A stretch of DNA of 64,000 nt from Dinoroseobacter sp049801095 (GTDB lineage Bacteria; Pseudomonadota; Alphaproteobacteria; Rhodobacterales; Rhodobacteraceae): NCBI RefSeq assembly GCF_049801095.1, contig NZ_JBNAGH010000003.1, positions 310,001 through 374,000 of the forward strand. The letters run 5' to 3'. The translations under genes were made by a program, and so were the position numbers. The stretch's first letter is position 1. Each line of letters starts with the position of its first letter. Positions 26,194-34,732 of this stretch are shown here, piece after piece. The notes under the pieces were generated by a model that saw only the letters and a list, made by a program, of their open reading frames with translations, ran no database searches and was not told the origin of the DNA.

Positions 26194-26733
26194 TTGTCGA
26201 GATCCGAAGACCTCATCGCCGAATATCGCAAGGTCCATGCGGGCAAAGTCTATGGCCAGACCTCGGAGCTGCTGACGGGGTATATCCTGCGACAGGTGGC
26301 GTTCCTGCCTGCGCCCCGTTCGATTTTCGACTATGGCTGCGGGCAGGCCCGGACAGTGGATTGGCTCGCCAAGATCTTTGACGCCGAGGCCTATCGCTAT
26401 GACCCGGGGTTGCCGGCGCATGCGGAGCGTCCGGAGGTGTGCGCGGATCTCGTTATCTGCACCGATGTGATGGAGCATATCCCGCTCGAAGACGTGGACC
26501 GGGTGCTGGCGGAGATCCGCGGGATCTCTGCCCATGCGTTTTTCAATATCTCCTGCGTAAAGGCCGCCGAGATCCTGCCCAATGGCGAGAACGCCCATTG
26601 CACCGTGCGCCCGGCGCGCTGGTGGGCGACGCGGGTTGGGGCGCATTTTGATTTCGTGCGCAAAACCCGCTCTTTCACCCCGAACTCTGTCAGCCTCGTC
26701 ACATGGCCGCGCCCGGACGGAGCGGTGAACTAG
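26194..26733 (+). CDS. class I SAM-dependent methyltransferase-like protein, TTG start
   Basis: A 179-residue protein with the SAM motif I variant SIFDYGCGQARTVDWL at about 43-58 and the acidic motif II ADLVICTDVMEHIPLEDVDRVL, typical of small class I methyltransferases. The only start that fits is TTG 26194, with AAGGAG 8 bases upstream; no ATG occurs until late in the frame. The substrate is unknown. The C-terminal region lacks an obvious substrate-binding insert. Confidence 0.72.
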   Translation: MSRSEDLIAEYRKVHAGKVYGQTSELLTGYILRQVAFLPAPRSIFDYGCGQARTVDWLAKIFDAEAYRYDPGLPAHAERPEVCADLVICTDVMEHIPLEDVDRVLAEIRGISAHAFFNISCVKAAEILPNGENAHCTVRPARWWATRVGAHFDFVRKTRSFTPNSVSLVTWPRPDGAVN

Positions 26734-27045
26734 GGACTGGCACCGGGCCATCGCCTGCATGTGATCACAAAACGCGACCACAGCCGGCCGGCAGCAACTG
26801 ACTCGCGCGTCGAGACCGCGCGCCCCCGCAGGCTTCAGACCAAAGTCGCGTGCGGCCCGCCCAAAATGCGACCTTTGCGCCCAGATCGCCAAAAACATAT
26901 GCGTTTTTTGTTGTATGTCATGGTGTACGGCATTGCCGCACTCGGGAGCGGCGGATAGAACACGATCAGGAAACATCGGGACAGATCCGTCTGAACGACC
27001 TTTCGGCCGGCCTCCCCCGCGACGAACGACAAACAGGAGCGCAGC
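26734..27045. other. 312-bp leader region of ctaD
   Basis: No convincing gene lies here. The stretch contains a 10-bp palindrome TGTGATCACA at 26760-26769, an AT-rich patch around 26890-26930 and a short GCCGC/GCGGC stem near 26935. A long untranslated leader or a regulated promoter for the oxidase gene is the simplest explanation. Confidence 0.4.
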
Positions 27046-28722
27046 ATGGCAGATGCAGCCGTCCATGGCCACGGTCACGAAGACACCCGCGGGTTCTTCA
27101 CCCGGTGGTTCATGTCGACCAACCACAAGGATATCGGGATTCTCTATATCCTGGTAGCCGGTCTTGCCGGGTTCATCTCGGTCGCCTTCACCGTTTACAT
27201 GCGCATGGAGCTGATGAGCCCCGGCGTGCAATTCATGTGTGCAGAGGGCGCGCGGCTGATCGCAGCGGGCGCAGGCGATGTCTGTACCCCAAACGGTCAC
27301 CTCTGGAACGTGCTGATCACCGGCCACGGCATCCTGATGATGTTCTTCGTGGTCATTCCGGCGCTCTTCGGTGGTTTTGGCAACTATTTCATGCCCTTGC
27401 ACATCGGCGCACCGGACATGGCCTTCCCGCGTCTGAACAACCTGTCCTTCTGGCTCTATGTGGCGGGCACCTCGCTCGCCGTGGCCTCGGTGCTGGCACC
27501 GGGCGGCAATGGCCAGACCGGGTCCGGTGTGGGCTGGGTGCTCTATCCGCCGCTGTCGACCAATGAAGACGGGTTCTCCATGGACCTCGCGATCTTTGCG
27601 GTCCACGTCTCGGGCGCCTCATCGATCCTCGGGGCGATCAACATCATCACGACCTTCCTGAACATGCGTGCCCCGGGCATGACCCTGTTCAAGGTGCCGC
27701 TCTTTGCCTGGTCGATCTTCGTCACCGCCTGGCTGATCCTTCTGGCTCTGCCGGTTCTGGCGGGTGCGATCACCATGTTGCTGACCGACCGGAACTTCGG
27801 GACGACCTTCTTCGATCCGTCCGGTGGCGGTGACCCGATCCTCTATCAGCACATTCTGTGGTTCTTCGGGCACCCGGAAGTGTATATCGTGATCCTGCCG
27901 GCCTTCGGCATCATCTCCCACGTGATCGGGACCTTCTCGCGCAAGCCGATCTTTGGCTACATGCCGATGGTCTGGGCCATGATCGCCATTGGCGGCCTCG
28001 GCTTCGTCGTCTGGGCGCACCACATGTACACGGTGGGCATGTCCCTGACCCAGCAGAGCTACTTCATGCTCGCGACCATGGTCATCGCCGTGCCGACAGG
28101 GGTGAAGATCTTCAGCTGGATCGCCACCATGTGGAAGGGCTCGATCACCTTCGAGACGCCGATGCTCTTTGCCATCGGGTTCCTCTTCCTCTTCACCGTG
28201 GGCGGTGTGACGGGCATCGTTCTGTCCCAGGCGGGCGTCGACCGCGCCTATCACGACACCTACTATGTGGTGGCACACTTCCACTACGTGATGTCGCTGG
28301 GGGCTGTATTCGGGATCTTCGCCGGGATCTACTTCTGGATCGGCAAGATGTCCGGCCGCCAGTACCCGGAATGGGCCGGCAAGCTGCACTTCTGGACCTT
28401 CTTCGTGGGTGCCAACCTGACCTTCTTCCCGCAGCACTTCCTGGGCCGTCAGGGCATGCCGCGCCGCTATATCGACTACCCGGATGCCTTCGCGCTCTGG
28501 AACTACGTGTCGAGCTGGGGCGCCTTCCTGTCCTTCGCCTCCTTCCTCTTCTTCATCGGCGTCGTGTTCTACACGATCACCAAGGGCAAGCGCGTCGAGG
28601 AAGAGAACTACTGGAACGAGCACGCGGACACGCTGGAATGGACGCTGCCCAACCCGCCGCCCGAGCACACGTTCGAGCAGCTCCCGACCCGGGACATGTG
28701 GGACAAGCAAGCGTCGCACTAA
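27046..28722 (+). CDS. ctaD: cytochrome c oxidase subunit I, aa3 type
   Basis: A 558-residue heme-copper oxidase subunit with about twelve membrane helices. Visible functional residues include heme a ligand His94, Asp124 at the D-channel entry (GAPDMAFPRLNN), His276-Pro-Glu278-Val-Tyr280 with the CuB ligand, proton-shuttle Glu and cross-linked Tyr, the CuB pair His326-His327 and the K-channel lysine Lys355 in PTGVKIFSW. Numbering is almost identical to that of the Paracoccus enzyme. CAGGAG precedes the ATG. It is not next to ctaC/ctaE here, which is usual for this group. A DUF2244 gene follows after 6 bp. Confidence 0.97.
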   Translation: MADAAVHGHGHEDTRGFFTRWFMSTNHKDIGILYILVAGLAGFISVAFTVYMRMELMSPGVQFMCAEGARLIAAGAGDVCTPNGHLWNVLITGHGILMMFFVVIPALFGGFGNYFMPLHIGAPDMAFPRLNNLSFWLYVAGTSLAVASVLAPGGNGQTGSGVGWVLYPPLSTNEDGFSMDLAIFAVHVSGASSILGAINIITTFLNMRAPGMTLFKVPLFAWSIFVTAWLILLALPVLAGAITMLLTDRNFGTTFFDPSGGGDPILYQHILWFFGHPEVYIVILPAFGIISHVIGTFSRKPIFGYMPMVWAMIAIGGLGFVVWAHHMYTVGMSLTQQSYFMLATMVIAVPTGVKIFSWIATMWKGSITFETPMLFAIGFLFLFTVGGVTGIVLSQAGVDRAYHDTYYVVAHFHYVMSLGAVFGIFAGIYFWIGKMSGRQYPEWAGKLHFWTFFVGANLTFFPQHFLGRQGMPRRYIDYPDAFALWNYVSSWGAFLSFASFLFFIGVVFYTITKGKRVEEENYWNEHADTLEWTLPNPPPEHTFEQLPTRDMWDKQASH

Positions 28723-28728
28723 GCCGCA

Positions 28729-29253
28729 ATGCCGCTTGAGTGGATTACACGAACAGAGCAGGCTCCGGAGCAATCCGGGGCCTGTTTTCCCGTGGCAGAG
28801 CTGCATCTCTGGCCGCACCGCTCCCTGACCGCCAAGGGCTTTGTCTGGTTCATCGGGATCACGGCCACAGCGCTCTCCCTGCCGCTCTTCGCGGTGCTGG
28901 GGACGGCGGTGCTCTGGGGGCTATTACCTTTCATGCTGCTGGTGCTGGGCGGTGTGTGGTACGGCATCCGCCGCAACCAGCGGGATCTGAGCCTGCATGA
29001 GGTGCTGGTGCTCGCCGAGGACCGGATCGTCCTGACGCGCCACAATCCCCGCCGCGACAACCAGCATTGGGAGGCGAACCCCTATTGGGTCGAGCTGCGC
29101 CTCCACCCGAAACAGGGACCTGTCGAGAACTACCTGACCCTGCGTGGCAGCGACCGGGAGGTCGAGCTCGGCGCGTTTCTGTCGCCCGAAGAACGGCTGG
29201 ATCTGCACGCGGATCTGCAGGATCGCCTCAACCAACTGCGCCGCCCGGACTGA
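28729..29253 (+). CDS. DUF2244 membrane protein downstream of ctaD
   Basis: A 174-residue protein with two central hydrophobic helices (about 39-57 and 60-79), the motif LWPHRSLTAKGFVWFI and a soluble C-terminal half with NPYWVELRLHP. These features match DUF2244, a family often encoded beside cytochrome oxidase genes in alphaproteobacteria. It starts 6 bp after ctaD and is surely co-transcribed. A role in oxidase assembly or stability is suggested by the neighbourhood only. Confidence 0.82.
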   Translation: MPLEWITRTEQAPEQSGACFPVAELHLWPHRSLTAKGFVWFIGITATALSLPLFAVLGTAVLWGLLPFMLLVLGGVWYGIRRNQRDLSLHEVLVLAEDRIVLTRHNPRRDNQHWEANPYWVELRLHPKQGPVENYLTLRGSDREVELGAFLSPEERLDLHADLQDRLNQLRRPD

Positions 29254-29330
29254 GCCCGATCAGGCGGTTGTCAGCCGAAGCGAGCGCGGCAGGGCTTCCT
29301 CATCTCTGACCCAATCCCTATTGTTGATCT

Positions 29331-30008
29331 ATGCAAGCCCCCCTGATCCCCCCCCTGCCCGACTCCGGGTTTCTCGCTGACATCTCGCCAGAGCTGCGCC
29401 AACTCCTCGAATCCATCGCCCAGGATCGCTCTCTGGAGGATGACGAAACCCTGTTCGAACAGGGCGACCCTGGGGACGCGCTCTTTGCTGTGGTCGAAGG
29501 GATCGTGGAAATCTCCGTGCTCTCGCCGGATGGGCGCAAGCTGGTGCTCGACATCATGCGGCCCGGCGCGCTTCTGGGCGAGATCGCGCTGTTCGACCCA
29601 GGCGTGCGTACGGCCACCGCGATTGCCGTGGGGCGGACCCGGCTGCGGCGGCTCAAGAACGCGGATCTGATGAACGCGATTCGCAAATCACCAGAGCTCG
29701 CCGTGGACCTAATCCATCTGGCCGGACGGCGGATGCGCAGCATGAGCGCGCAGATCGAGGATCAGGCCTTTCTGCCCCTCTCCACCCGGCTGGCGCGCAA
29801 ACTGCTCTACCTCACCGAGGCCAATCCCGATGGCGAACTCTTCCTGTCGCAGGCCCAGCTCGCCGAATTCGTTGGGGCGACGCGCGAAGCCGTCTCTAAA
29901 ACCTTGGGTGAATGGAAGCGCGCCCGCGTGATCGAGGCCAATCGCGGCGCTCTGCGGATCCTGGAGCGGGGCGCCATGCGCGCCTTGGCCGAGCCCAACC
30001 AGATCTGA
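29331..30008 (+). CDS. Crp/Fnr-family transcriptional regulator
   Basis: A 225-residue regulator with an N-terminal cyclic-nucleotide-binding-like domain (about 15-130) and a C-terminal winged helix whose recognition region reads LSQAQLAEFVGATREAVSKTLGEWKR. There is no N-terminal cysteine cluster, so it is not an oxygen-sensing FNR. The cNMP pocket motif is GALLGEIALFDPGVRTATAIA, in which the usual Arg-Ser pair is replaced by Arg-Thr. The binding ligand is uncertain. It is followed by a gene-free stretch of 0.54 kb. Confidence 0.88.
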   Translation: MQAPLIPPLPDSGFLADISPELRQLLESIAQDRSLEDDETLFEQGDPGDALFAVVEGIVEISVLSPDGRKLVLDIMRPGALLGEIALFDPGVRTATAIAVGRTRLRRLKNADLMNAIRKSPELAVDLIHLAGRRMRSMSAQIEDQAFLPLSTRLARKLLYLTEANPDGELFLSQAQLAEFVGATREAVSKTLGEWKRARVIEANRGALRILERGAMRALAEPNQI

Positions 30009-30111
30009 TCCGGGTCGGTCGATTTTTTTCTGTTTTTTCGGCGAATGTGAGGGAGTTCACATACCCAACGCCCCCGAATCCCTAATGTCGGTCATGTGCT
30101 GAGCGGCAGAT
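30009..30111. other. T-rich start of the gene-free stretch
   Basis: After the regulator stop come a T7 run, TCTG and a T6 run (30025-30040) without a clear hairpin before them. No open frame or promoter is convincing. This may be the termination region of the Crp/Fnr gene or the promoter region of the structured segment that follows. Confidence 0.35.
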
Positions 30112-30457
30112 TTGATGGAAATAGACCTTCGGTTTTCCTGAAACGCCCGCCGGTACGAGAAAAGGTCCGTAATTTCGGGCCGACCAGTGCAGTGCGGAGT
30201 GATGGCCAAGCTGCACCTCCGGTCCTTCGGGGTCGGAGCGACGTAGAGAGCGGCCGGTTTTCGGTTTTGGTTTAGGGCCACGTGTACTGCGCAAGCAGGG
30301 GGGTCCGCCCGGTCGGTCTCAGTGTGAACGGTGCTTGAGTACTCCAGCGTGGCATTTGGACTTCGGTCCAGTGCCACGTCTGGAGACCCTTGGAGAGAGT
30401 TTTTTAGTGACCTGCTGCGAGATCACGCGTCCACCCTTGCGCGTGATCTCGATGCAG
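30112..30457 (+). ncRNA. candidate structured noncoding RNA
   Basis: This part of the 539-bp gene-free stretch contains a series of stable hairpins. GGTCCG/CGGGCC lie at 30164-30181. CTCCGGTCC-TTCG-GGGTCGGAG lies at 30217-30238. A 44-nt nearly perfect hairpin with a C(TTCG)G tetraloop lies at 30342-30385, followed 14 nt later by T6. A 12-bp perfect inverted repeat (30418-30429 with 30440-30451, loop 10 nt) follows. TTCG loops face the plus strand, so transcription is likely rightward. It does not match RNase P, tmRNA, SRP or 6S signatures that I can recall. Exact ends are unknown. Confidence 0.5.
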
Positions 30458-30517
30458 CCCGACTATGTGACTGCGTGCGTATCGCAACCCTGTGCAAGTG
30501 ATGAGTGACAGTGCGGC

Positions 30518-30546
30518 GGGTGCCCGGGCCAAAAGCCCAGGCGCCC
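30518..30546 (-). terminator. hairpin at the end of the dksA-like gene
   Basis: GGGTGCCCGGGC and GCCCAGGCGCCC form a stem with one mismatch and one GU pair and a 5-base loop, immediately after the stop codon of the minus-strand DksA-like gene. There is no U run, so termination efficiency is uncertain. Confidence 0.5.
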
Positions 30547-30547
30547 G

Positions 30548-30904
30548 TTAGCTTTTGCAGTCCCTGCAGCGGGCGCAGGTCGGATCCGCATCCAACCGGT
30601 CCGTACCGGTGAACGCCCCGCAATCGATGCAATAGCCGAACTCGCCCGTCTCCAACCGATGGAGCGCGGCCACGATGCGCGCACGCCGCCCCCGCCGCCG
30701 CACTTCCAGCGCAGCCGCCATGGCCTGACCCTGCAAGGCGTCCATCCGCGACAGACGCCCCACGCTTTGCTGATCCAGAGTGACCGGTTTGCGATCCGAC
30801 GAGCTATGCTCGGAGGCTTGATCAAGCTCGCGCAGTTCCGCCTCCAGAAGCGGGCGATACTTCGCGTCCAAGGCAGGCAGGTCGGGCTCGTCGGTCGTGG
30901 TCAT
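30548..30904 (-). CDS. TraR/DksA-type zinc-finger protein
   Basis: A 118-residue protein with an N-terminal coiled-coil-like region (about 13-80) and a C4 zinc finger, Cys-x2-Cys in YCIDCGAF and Cys-x2-Cys in TCARCRDC. DksA-type proteins enter the RNA polymerase secondary channel and act with ppGpp; the short size fits the DksA-like accessory forms of Rhodobacterales rather than full DksA (about 150 residues). The coiled-coil tip DxxDxA motif is not evident. It follows the YqeY-like gene by 2 bp, forming a two-gene operon. Confidence 0.8.
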   Translation of the reverse strand: MTTTDEPDLPALDAKYRPLLEAELRELDQASEHSSSDRKPVTLDQQSVGRLSRMDALQGQAMAAALEVRRRGRRARIVAALHRLETGEFGYCIDCGAFTGTDRLDADPTCARCRDCKS

Positions 30905-30906
30905 CG

Positions 30907-31368
30907 TCAGGCGCTCAAGCGTTCCTTCACCATGGGACCGACGCGGCCAAAATCCATCTGGCCGGTATAACGCGATTTCAGCGCCCCGATGACGCGCCCC
31001 ATATCCCGGATCGACTCGGCCTTGAGCTCGGTGATCGTGGTCTGGATCGCGGTATCGATCTCGGCATCGTCCAGCGGCGTCGGCAGGAAGGCCTCGATCA
31101 CCTCGATCTCGCCCAGTTCCTGCTCGGCCAGCTCGAGACGTCCGGCCTCTTCATAGGTCCGTGCGGTCTCTTGACGCTGTTTCACCATTTTACCAAGGAT
31201 CGCAAGGATATCCGCTTCGGCCACGCCGCCGGATTTGCCTTGACCTCGCAGGGCAATGTCCTTGTCCTTGATCGCTGCGCTGATGAGGCGCAAGGTCGAC
31301 AGCCGTGCCGCTTCCTTGTTTTTCATCGCCGTTTTCAGCTCGGCAGAAATCTTGTCTCGCAGATCCAT
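30907..31368 (-). CDS. GatB/YqeY domain-containing protein
   Basis: A 153-residue YqeY-type protein, related to the tail domain of the amidotransferase subunit GatB. Conserved features are SAELKTAMKNKEAARLSTLRLI at the start, KQRQETARTYEEAGRLELAEQELGEI and the C-terminal MGRVIGALKSRYTGQMDFGRV. These proteins are tRNA-related but their exact role is not established. It is divergent from carA, as often seen in alphaproteobacteria, and leads the operon with the DksA-like gene. Confidence 0.9.
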   Translation of the reverse strand: MDLRDKISAELKTAMKNKEAARLSTLRLISAAIKDKDIALRGQGKSGGVAEADILAILGKMVKQRQETARTYEEAGRLELAEQELGEIEVIEAFLPTPLDDAEIDTAIQTTITELKAESIRDMGRVIGALKSRYTGQMDFGRVGPMVKERLSA

Positions 31369-31480
31369 ATCACCTGTTCCCGTGTGACGGTTCGAGCCGA
31401 TAATCTAGGGGCCGCCTCCGCCCATGACAACCACCTTGGGTTGCACGGTGTCGTGGGGTCGCGGCAGGCCCTATGGTTGC

Positions 31481-31509
31481 TTGACCCGGCCCCGCGCCGC
31501 CCTTAGGGT
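31481..31509 (+). promoter_or_regulatory. predicted promoter of carA
   Basis: TTGACC at 31481-31486 and TAGGGT at 31504-31509 are separated by 17 bp, about 34 bp before ATG 31543. The -35 box is good, the -10 box is weak. Confidence 0.4.
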
Positions 31510-31542
31510 CCGCCAAATTTTGCCGCCTTCAAGGAGTCACCC

Positions 31543-32712
31543 ATGTCCGCCCCCTCCGACACGCCGACCGCCTGCCTTGTTCTCGCAGATGGGACTGTCT
31601 TTTACGGGCGCGGGTTCGGGGCGACCGGCACGACCTCGGCGGAGCTGTGCTTCAACACGGCCATGACCGGCTATCAGGAAATCATGACCGATCCCTCCTA
31701 TGCAGGGCAGGTCGTGACCTTCACCTTCCCCCATATCGGCAATACCGGCGTGACCGCCGAGGATGACGAGACCGCCGATCCGGTGGCCGCAGGGATGGTG
31801 GTGAAATGGGATCCGACGGAGCCGTCGAACTGGCGCGCTCAGGGCGAGCTGACCGACTGGCTCGCGCGCACTGGACGGATCGGGATTGGGGGCATCGACA
31901 CACGGCGCCTGACCCGCCAGATCCGCCAGCAAGGCGCACCCCATGTGGCGCTGGCCCATGACCCCGAGGGCAAGTTTGACCTCGAGGCGTTGGTGGCACA
32001 GGCCCGGGGCTTTGCCGGGCTCGAAGGGGTGGATCTGGCCAAGGAAGTGACCTGCGCGCAATCCTATCTCTGGGATGAGAAACGCTGGGCCTGGCCCGAA
32101 GGCTATTCCCGGCGCGAGACACCCGGCCACAAGGTCGTGGCGATTGATTATGGCGCCAAGCGCAACATCCTGCGCTGCCTCGCTTCGGCGGGCTGTGACG
32201 TGATGGTGATGCCAGCCAGCACCACCGCGGAGGAGGTTCTGGCCCAAAACCCCGCGGGCGTGTTCCTGTCCAACGGTCCGGGCGACCCGGCCGCCACAGG
32301 GGCCTACGCGGTGCCGATGATCCAGGGCGTGCTGGAACAAAGCGACGTGCCGGTCTTCGGCATCTGCCTCGGCCACCAGATGCTGGCGCTTGCCCTCGGG
32401 GCCCAGACAGTCAAGATGAACCACGGCCATCATGGGGCGAACCACCCGGTGAAGGATCTCGAAACCGGCAAGGTAGAGATCACCTCCATGAACCACGGCT
32501 TCACCGTGGACAGCCAGAGCCTGCCCCAAGGCGTGGTCGAGACCCATCGCTCGCTCTTTGACGGCTCCAATTGCGGGATCCGCATGACCGACCGCCCGGT
32601 CTTTTCGGTGCAGTACCACCCAGAAGCGAGCCCCGGCCCGCAGGACAGCTACTACCTGTTCGAGCGTTTCGTGGCCGCGATCGAGGCAAATCAGGCGGTC
32701 GCCGCGGACTGA
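31543..32712 (+). CDS. carA: carbamoyl-phosphate synthase small (glutaminase) subunit
   Basis: A 389-residue glutamine amidotransferase subunit that supplies ammonia for carbamoyl phosphate in pyrimidine and arginine synthesis. The N-terminal CarA-specific half contains FNTAMTGYQEIMTDPSYAGQ. The class I glutaminase triad is Cys275 in GICLGHQ with His359 and Glu361 in QYHPEASPGP. AAGGAG precedes ATG 31543. The large-subunit gene carB is not adjacent, which is common in Rhodobacterales. Confidence 0.97.
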   Translation: MSAPSDTPTACLVLADGTVFYGRGFGATGTTSAELCFNTAMTGYQEIMTDPSYAGQVVTFTFPHIGNTGVTAEDDETADPVAAGMVVKWDPTEPSNWRAQGELTDWLARTGRIGIGGIDTRRLTRQIRQQGAPHVALAHDPEGKFDLEALVAQARGFAGLEGVDLAKEVTCAQSYLWDEKRWAWPEGYSRRETPGHKVVAIDYGAKRNILRCLASAGCDVMVMPASTTAEEVLAQNPAGVFLSNGPGDPAATGAYAVPMIQGVLEQSDVPVFGICLGHQMLALALGAQTVKMNHGHHGANHPVKDLETGKVEITSMNHGFTVDSQSLPQGVVETHRSLFDGSNCGIRMTDRPVFSVQYHPEASPGPQDSYYLFERFVAAIEANQAVAAD

Positions 32713-32720
32713 GCCTGCCC

Positions 32721-32741
32721 GGCTGGCCAGATGGGCCAGCC
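32721..32741 (+). terminator. hairpin after carA
   Basis: GGCTGGCC and GGCCAGCC form a perfect 8-bp stem with a 5-base loop 8 bp after the carA stop. A T6 run follows 10 bases later (32752-32757), so it may act as a terminator with a delayed T tract. Confidence 0.55.
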
Positions 32742-32818
32742 CTTGCGCCCTGTTTTTTACGGTTTTTTAACCCTGAACTCTCACTTTAGCCGGGCCGTTG
32801 TTCGGCTGAGTGAGTGTT

Positions 32819-34732
32819 ATGTCCGTCGTGCCTCTCCAACCCGCTTTCGAGCCGGGGCCGATTTCCAATTCGCCTGCGCGCCCCCGGCGCGCGGCCAAAC
32901 CGCGTGCGCATCGGGATCTTCTGCTCGACCTGCTGGTGAGCCACGGACATATCTCGTCCGGGGAGCGGGTGCAGGCCAGCCATATGGCGCGGCTTCACGG
33001 GGCAACACCCCTTGAGGTGCTCGTGGCCGAAGGCTGGCTCAGCCAGGACGCGCTGATCTGGGGCCGGTGCACCCTCATGAAAGCCTCGCGGATCGTGCCG
33101 GAGCGCACCCCCGCGGACCCGGCCCTGATCGACGATTACGGTCTGCAATGGTGCATCACCCATGGCGTCCTGCCGTGGCGGCGGCTCTCGGGGGCCACGG
33201 TCTTTATCTGCGCCGCGCCCGAAGAGTTTGAGACCCTCAAGGACAGCCTCCCGGCCTCAGCCGGTCGCCCGATCCTCGCCGTCGCGCCGATGGAGGAGGT
33301 GATCGAGGCCATCCGCAGCGCCCATGCTCCCCGTCTGATCGCGGCGGCGGAAAGCGCCGTTCCCCGAAAATGGAGCTGCCGTGGCCTGAAACCACCGCAA
33401 GCGGCGCTCTGGCTGCTGACCATGGCCCTGGGGGCGGCGCTCCTGATGCTGGTGCCGGGGCTTCTGGCCACGACGCTTGTCTGGGTCACTCTGGGCACAT
33501 TGGCCGTCACCATGGCCTTCAAGCTGATCCTGACCCTCGCCTGTCTCTTGGCGCGCCCGCCACCACCGGCGGATGGCGCCCCAAAGGGGACGGGCAAACC
33601 CCTGCCCCGGATGACCATGCTGGTGCCGCTTTTGCGGGAATCCGAGGTGGCGGCGAAGCTGCTGAACAATCTGGACCGGCTGCGCTACCCGAGGGCCTTG
33701 CTCGAAGTGATCTTCGTGGTGGAAGCCGATGATGACGTGACCAAGAACGCTCTGTCGCAGCTCCATCTGCCGCAGAGCTTCCGCATGCTCGAAGTCCCCG
33801 CAGGCACCGTGCAAACCAAGCCGCGCGCGCTCAACTTCGCCCTGCCCTTCTGCAAGGGGGAGGTCATCGGGATCTATGACGCCGAGGATCGGCCGGATCC
33901 GGACCAGCTCCTGAAGGTCGCCGAGGGCTTCCGCCATGCGGATCCCGACGTGGCCTGCCTGCAAGGGCGGCTCGACTTCTTCAACACGCGCTACAACCTC
34001 ATGGCCCGCTGTTTCACGGCGGAATATGCCGGATGGTTCGGGTTGATGCTGCAGGGGCTGGACCGGTTAGGGCTACCGATCCCCTTGGGCGGGACGACCC
34101 TCTTCCTGCGCCGGGATGCGCTGGAGCGCACGGGCCCCTGGGACGCCCATAACGTGACCGAGGACGCGGATCTCGGCATGCGGTTCTACCGCTTCGGCTA
34201 CCGCGTGCAGCTGATCGATACGGTCACTCAGGAGGAGGCCAATGTCCGGGTCTGGCCCTGGATCAAGCAGCGCTCCCGCTGGATCAAGGGATACATGGCG
34301 ACCTATGTGGTCCATATGCGCACGCCCGTGCAGCTCTGGCGCGATCTGGGCCCGGCGGGTTTTGCCTCCATGCAGTGCCTGTTTCTCGGCTCCATCCTCG
34401 GGGCGCTGACCTTGCCCATTCTGTTTACGATCTGGGCCGTGTCCCTCGGTGTGCCGCTGCCGGTCCTGCACAGCATGGCGATCCCAGCGCCTTGGGTTCT
34501 GGGGCCGACGATGCTCGGGATCGAAGCGATCAACCTGCTGATCTGGGCCATTGGCGTGCGCGCGCCCCGGCACCGCAAGCTGATGCCCATGGTGCCTCTC
34601 CTGCATATCTATTTCCTGATGTCGACCGTTGCCGCGCTCAAGGCGTTGATCGAGCTGCTCCATGATCCGTTCTACTGGGACAAGACCGATCACGGCGTCG
34701 CCGTGGGCGTCGAGACCGTGGATCTCGACTAG
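32819..34732 (+). CDS. membrane glycosyltransferase family 2 with N-terminal MshEN-like domain
   Basis: A 637-residue protein. Residues 30-90 show two tandem segments resembling the c-di-GMP-binding MshEN motif (LLDLLVSHGHIS and PLEVLVAEGWLSQDALIWGRC). Two membrane helices follow at about 195-245. The GT2 catalytic domain has DAED at 354-357, the TED acid at 447-449 and QRSRW (the QxxRW motif of processive synthases) at 484-488. Further helices occur at about 510-600. The product is probably a polysaccharide exported across the inner membrane. The start is ATG 32819; a GTG 9 bases earlier is possible. It converges with the GntR gene with a 4-bp overlap. Confidence 0.82.
   Translation: MSVVPLQPAFEPGPISNSPARPRRAAKPRAHRDLLLDLLVSHGHISSGERVQASHMARLHGATPLEVLVAEGWLSQDALIWGRCTLMKASRIVPERTPADPALIDDYGLQWCITHGVLPWRRLSGATVFICAAPEEFETLKDSLPASAGRPILAVAPMEEVIEAIRSAHAPRLIAAAESAVPRKWSCRGLKPPQAALWLLTMALGAALLMLVPGLLATTLVWVTLGTLAVTMAFKLILTLACLLARPPPPADGAPKGTGKPLPRMTMLVPLLRESEVAAKLLNNLDRLRYPRALLEVIFVVEADDDVTKNALSQLHLPQSFRMLEVPAGTVQTKPRALNFALPFCKGEVIGIYDAEDRPDPDQLLKVAEGFRHADPDVACLQGRLDFFNTRYNLMARCFTAEYAGWFGLMLQGLDRLGLPIPLGGTTLFLRRDALERTGPWDAHNVTEDADLGMRFYRFGYRVQLIDTVTQEEANVRVWPWIKQRSRWIKGYMATYVVHMRTPVQLWRDLGPAGFASMQCLFLGSILGALTLPILFTIWAVSLGVPLPVLHSMAIPAPWVLGPTMLGIEAINLLIWAIGVRAPRHRKLMPMVPLLHIYFLMSTVAALKALIELLHDPFYWDKTDHGVAVGVETVDLD

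Noticed and set aside
26760..26769. TGTGATCACA as a CRP site for ctaD
   Set aside because: The half-sites are joined without the 6-bp spacer of CRP sites; a 10-bp palindrome can occur by chance.
30057..30377. 106-codon minus-strand frame in the gene-free stretch
   Set aside because: No domain, no ribosome site, and it crosses the stable hairpins that are better explained as RNA structure.
30112..30457. Possible RNase P RNA, tmRNA, SRP RNA or 6S RNA
   Set aside because: The hallmark conserved segments of these RNAs (for example GAGGAAAGTCCGGGC of RNase P or the tRNA-like ends of tmRNA) are absent on both strands.
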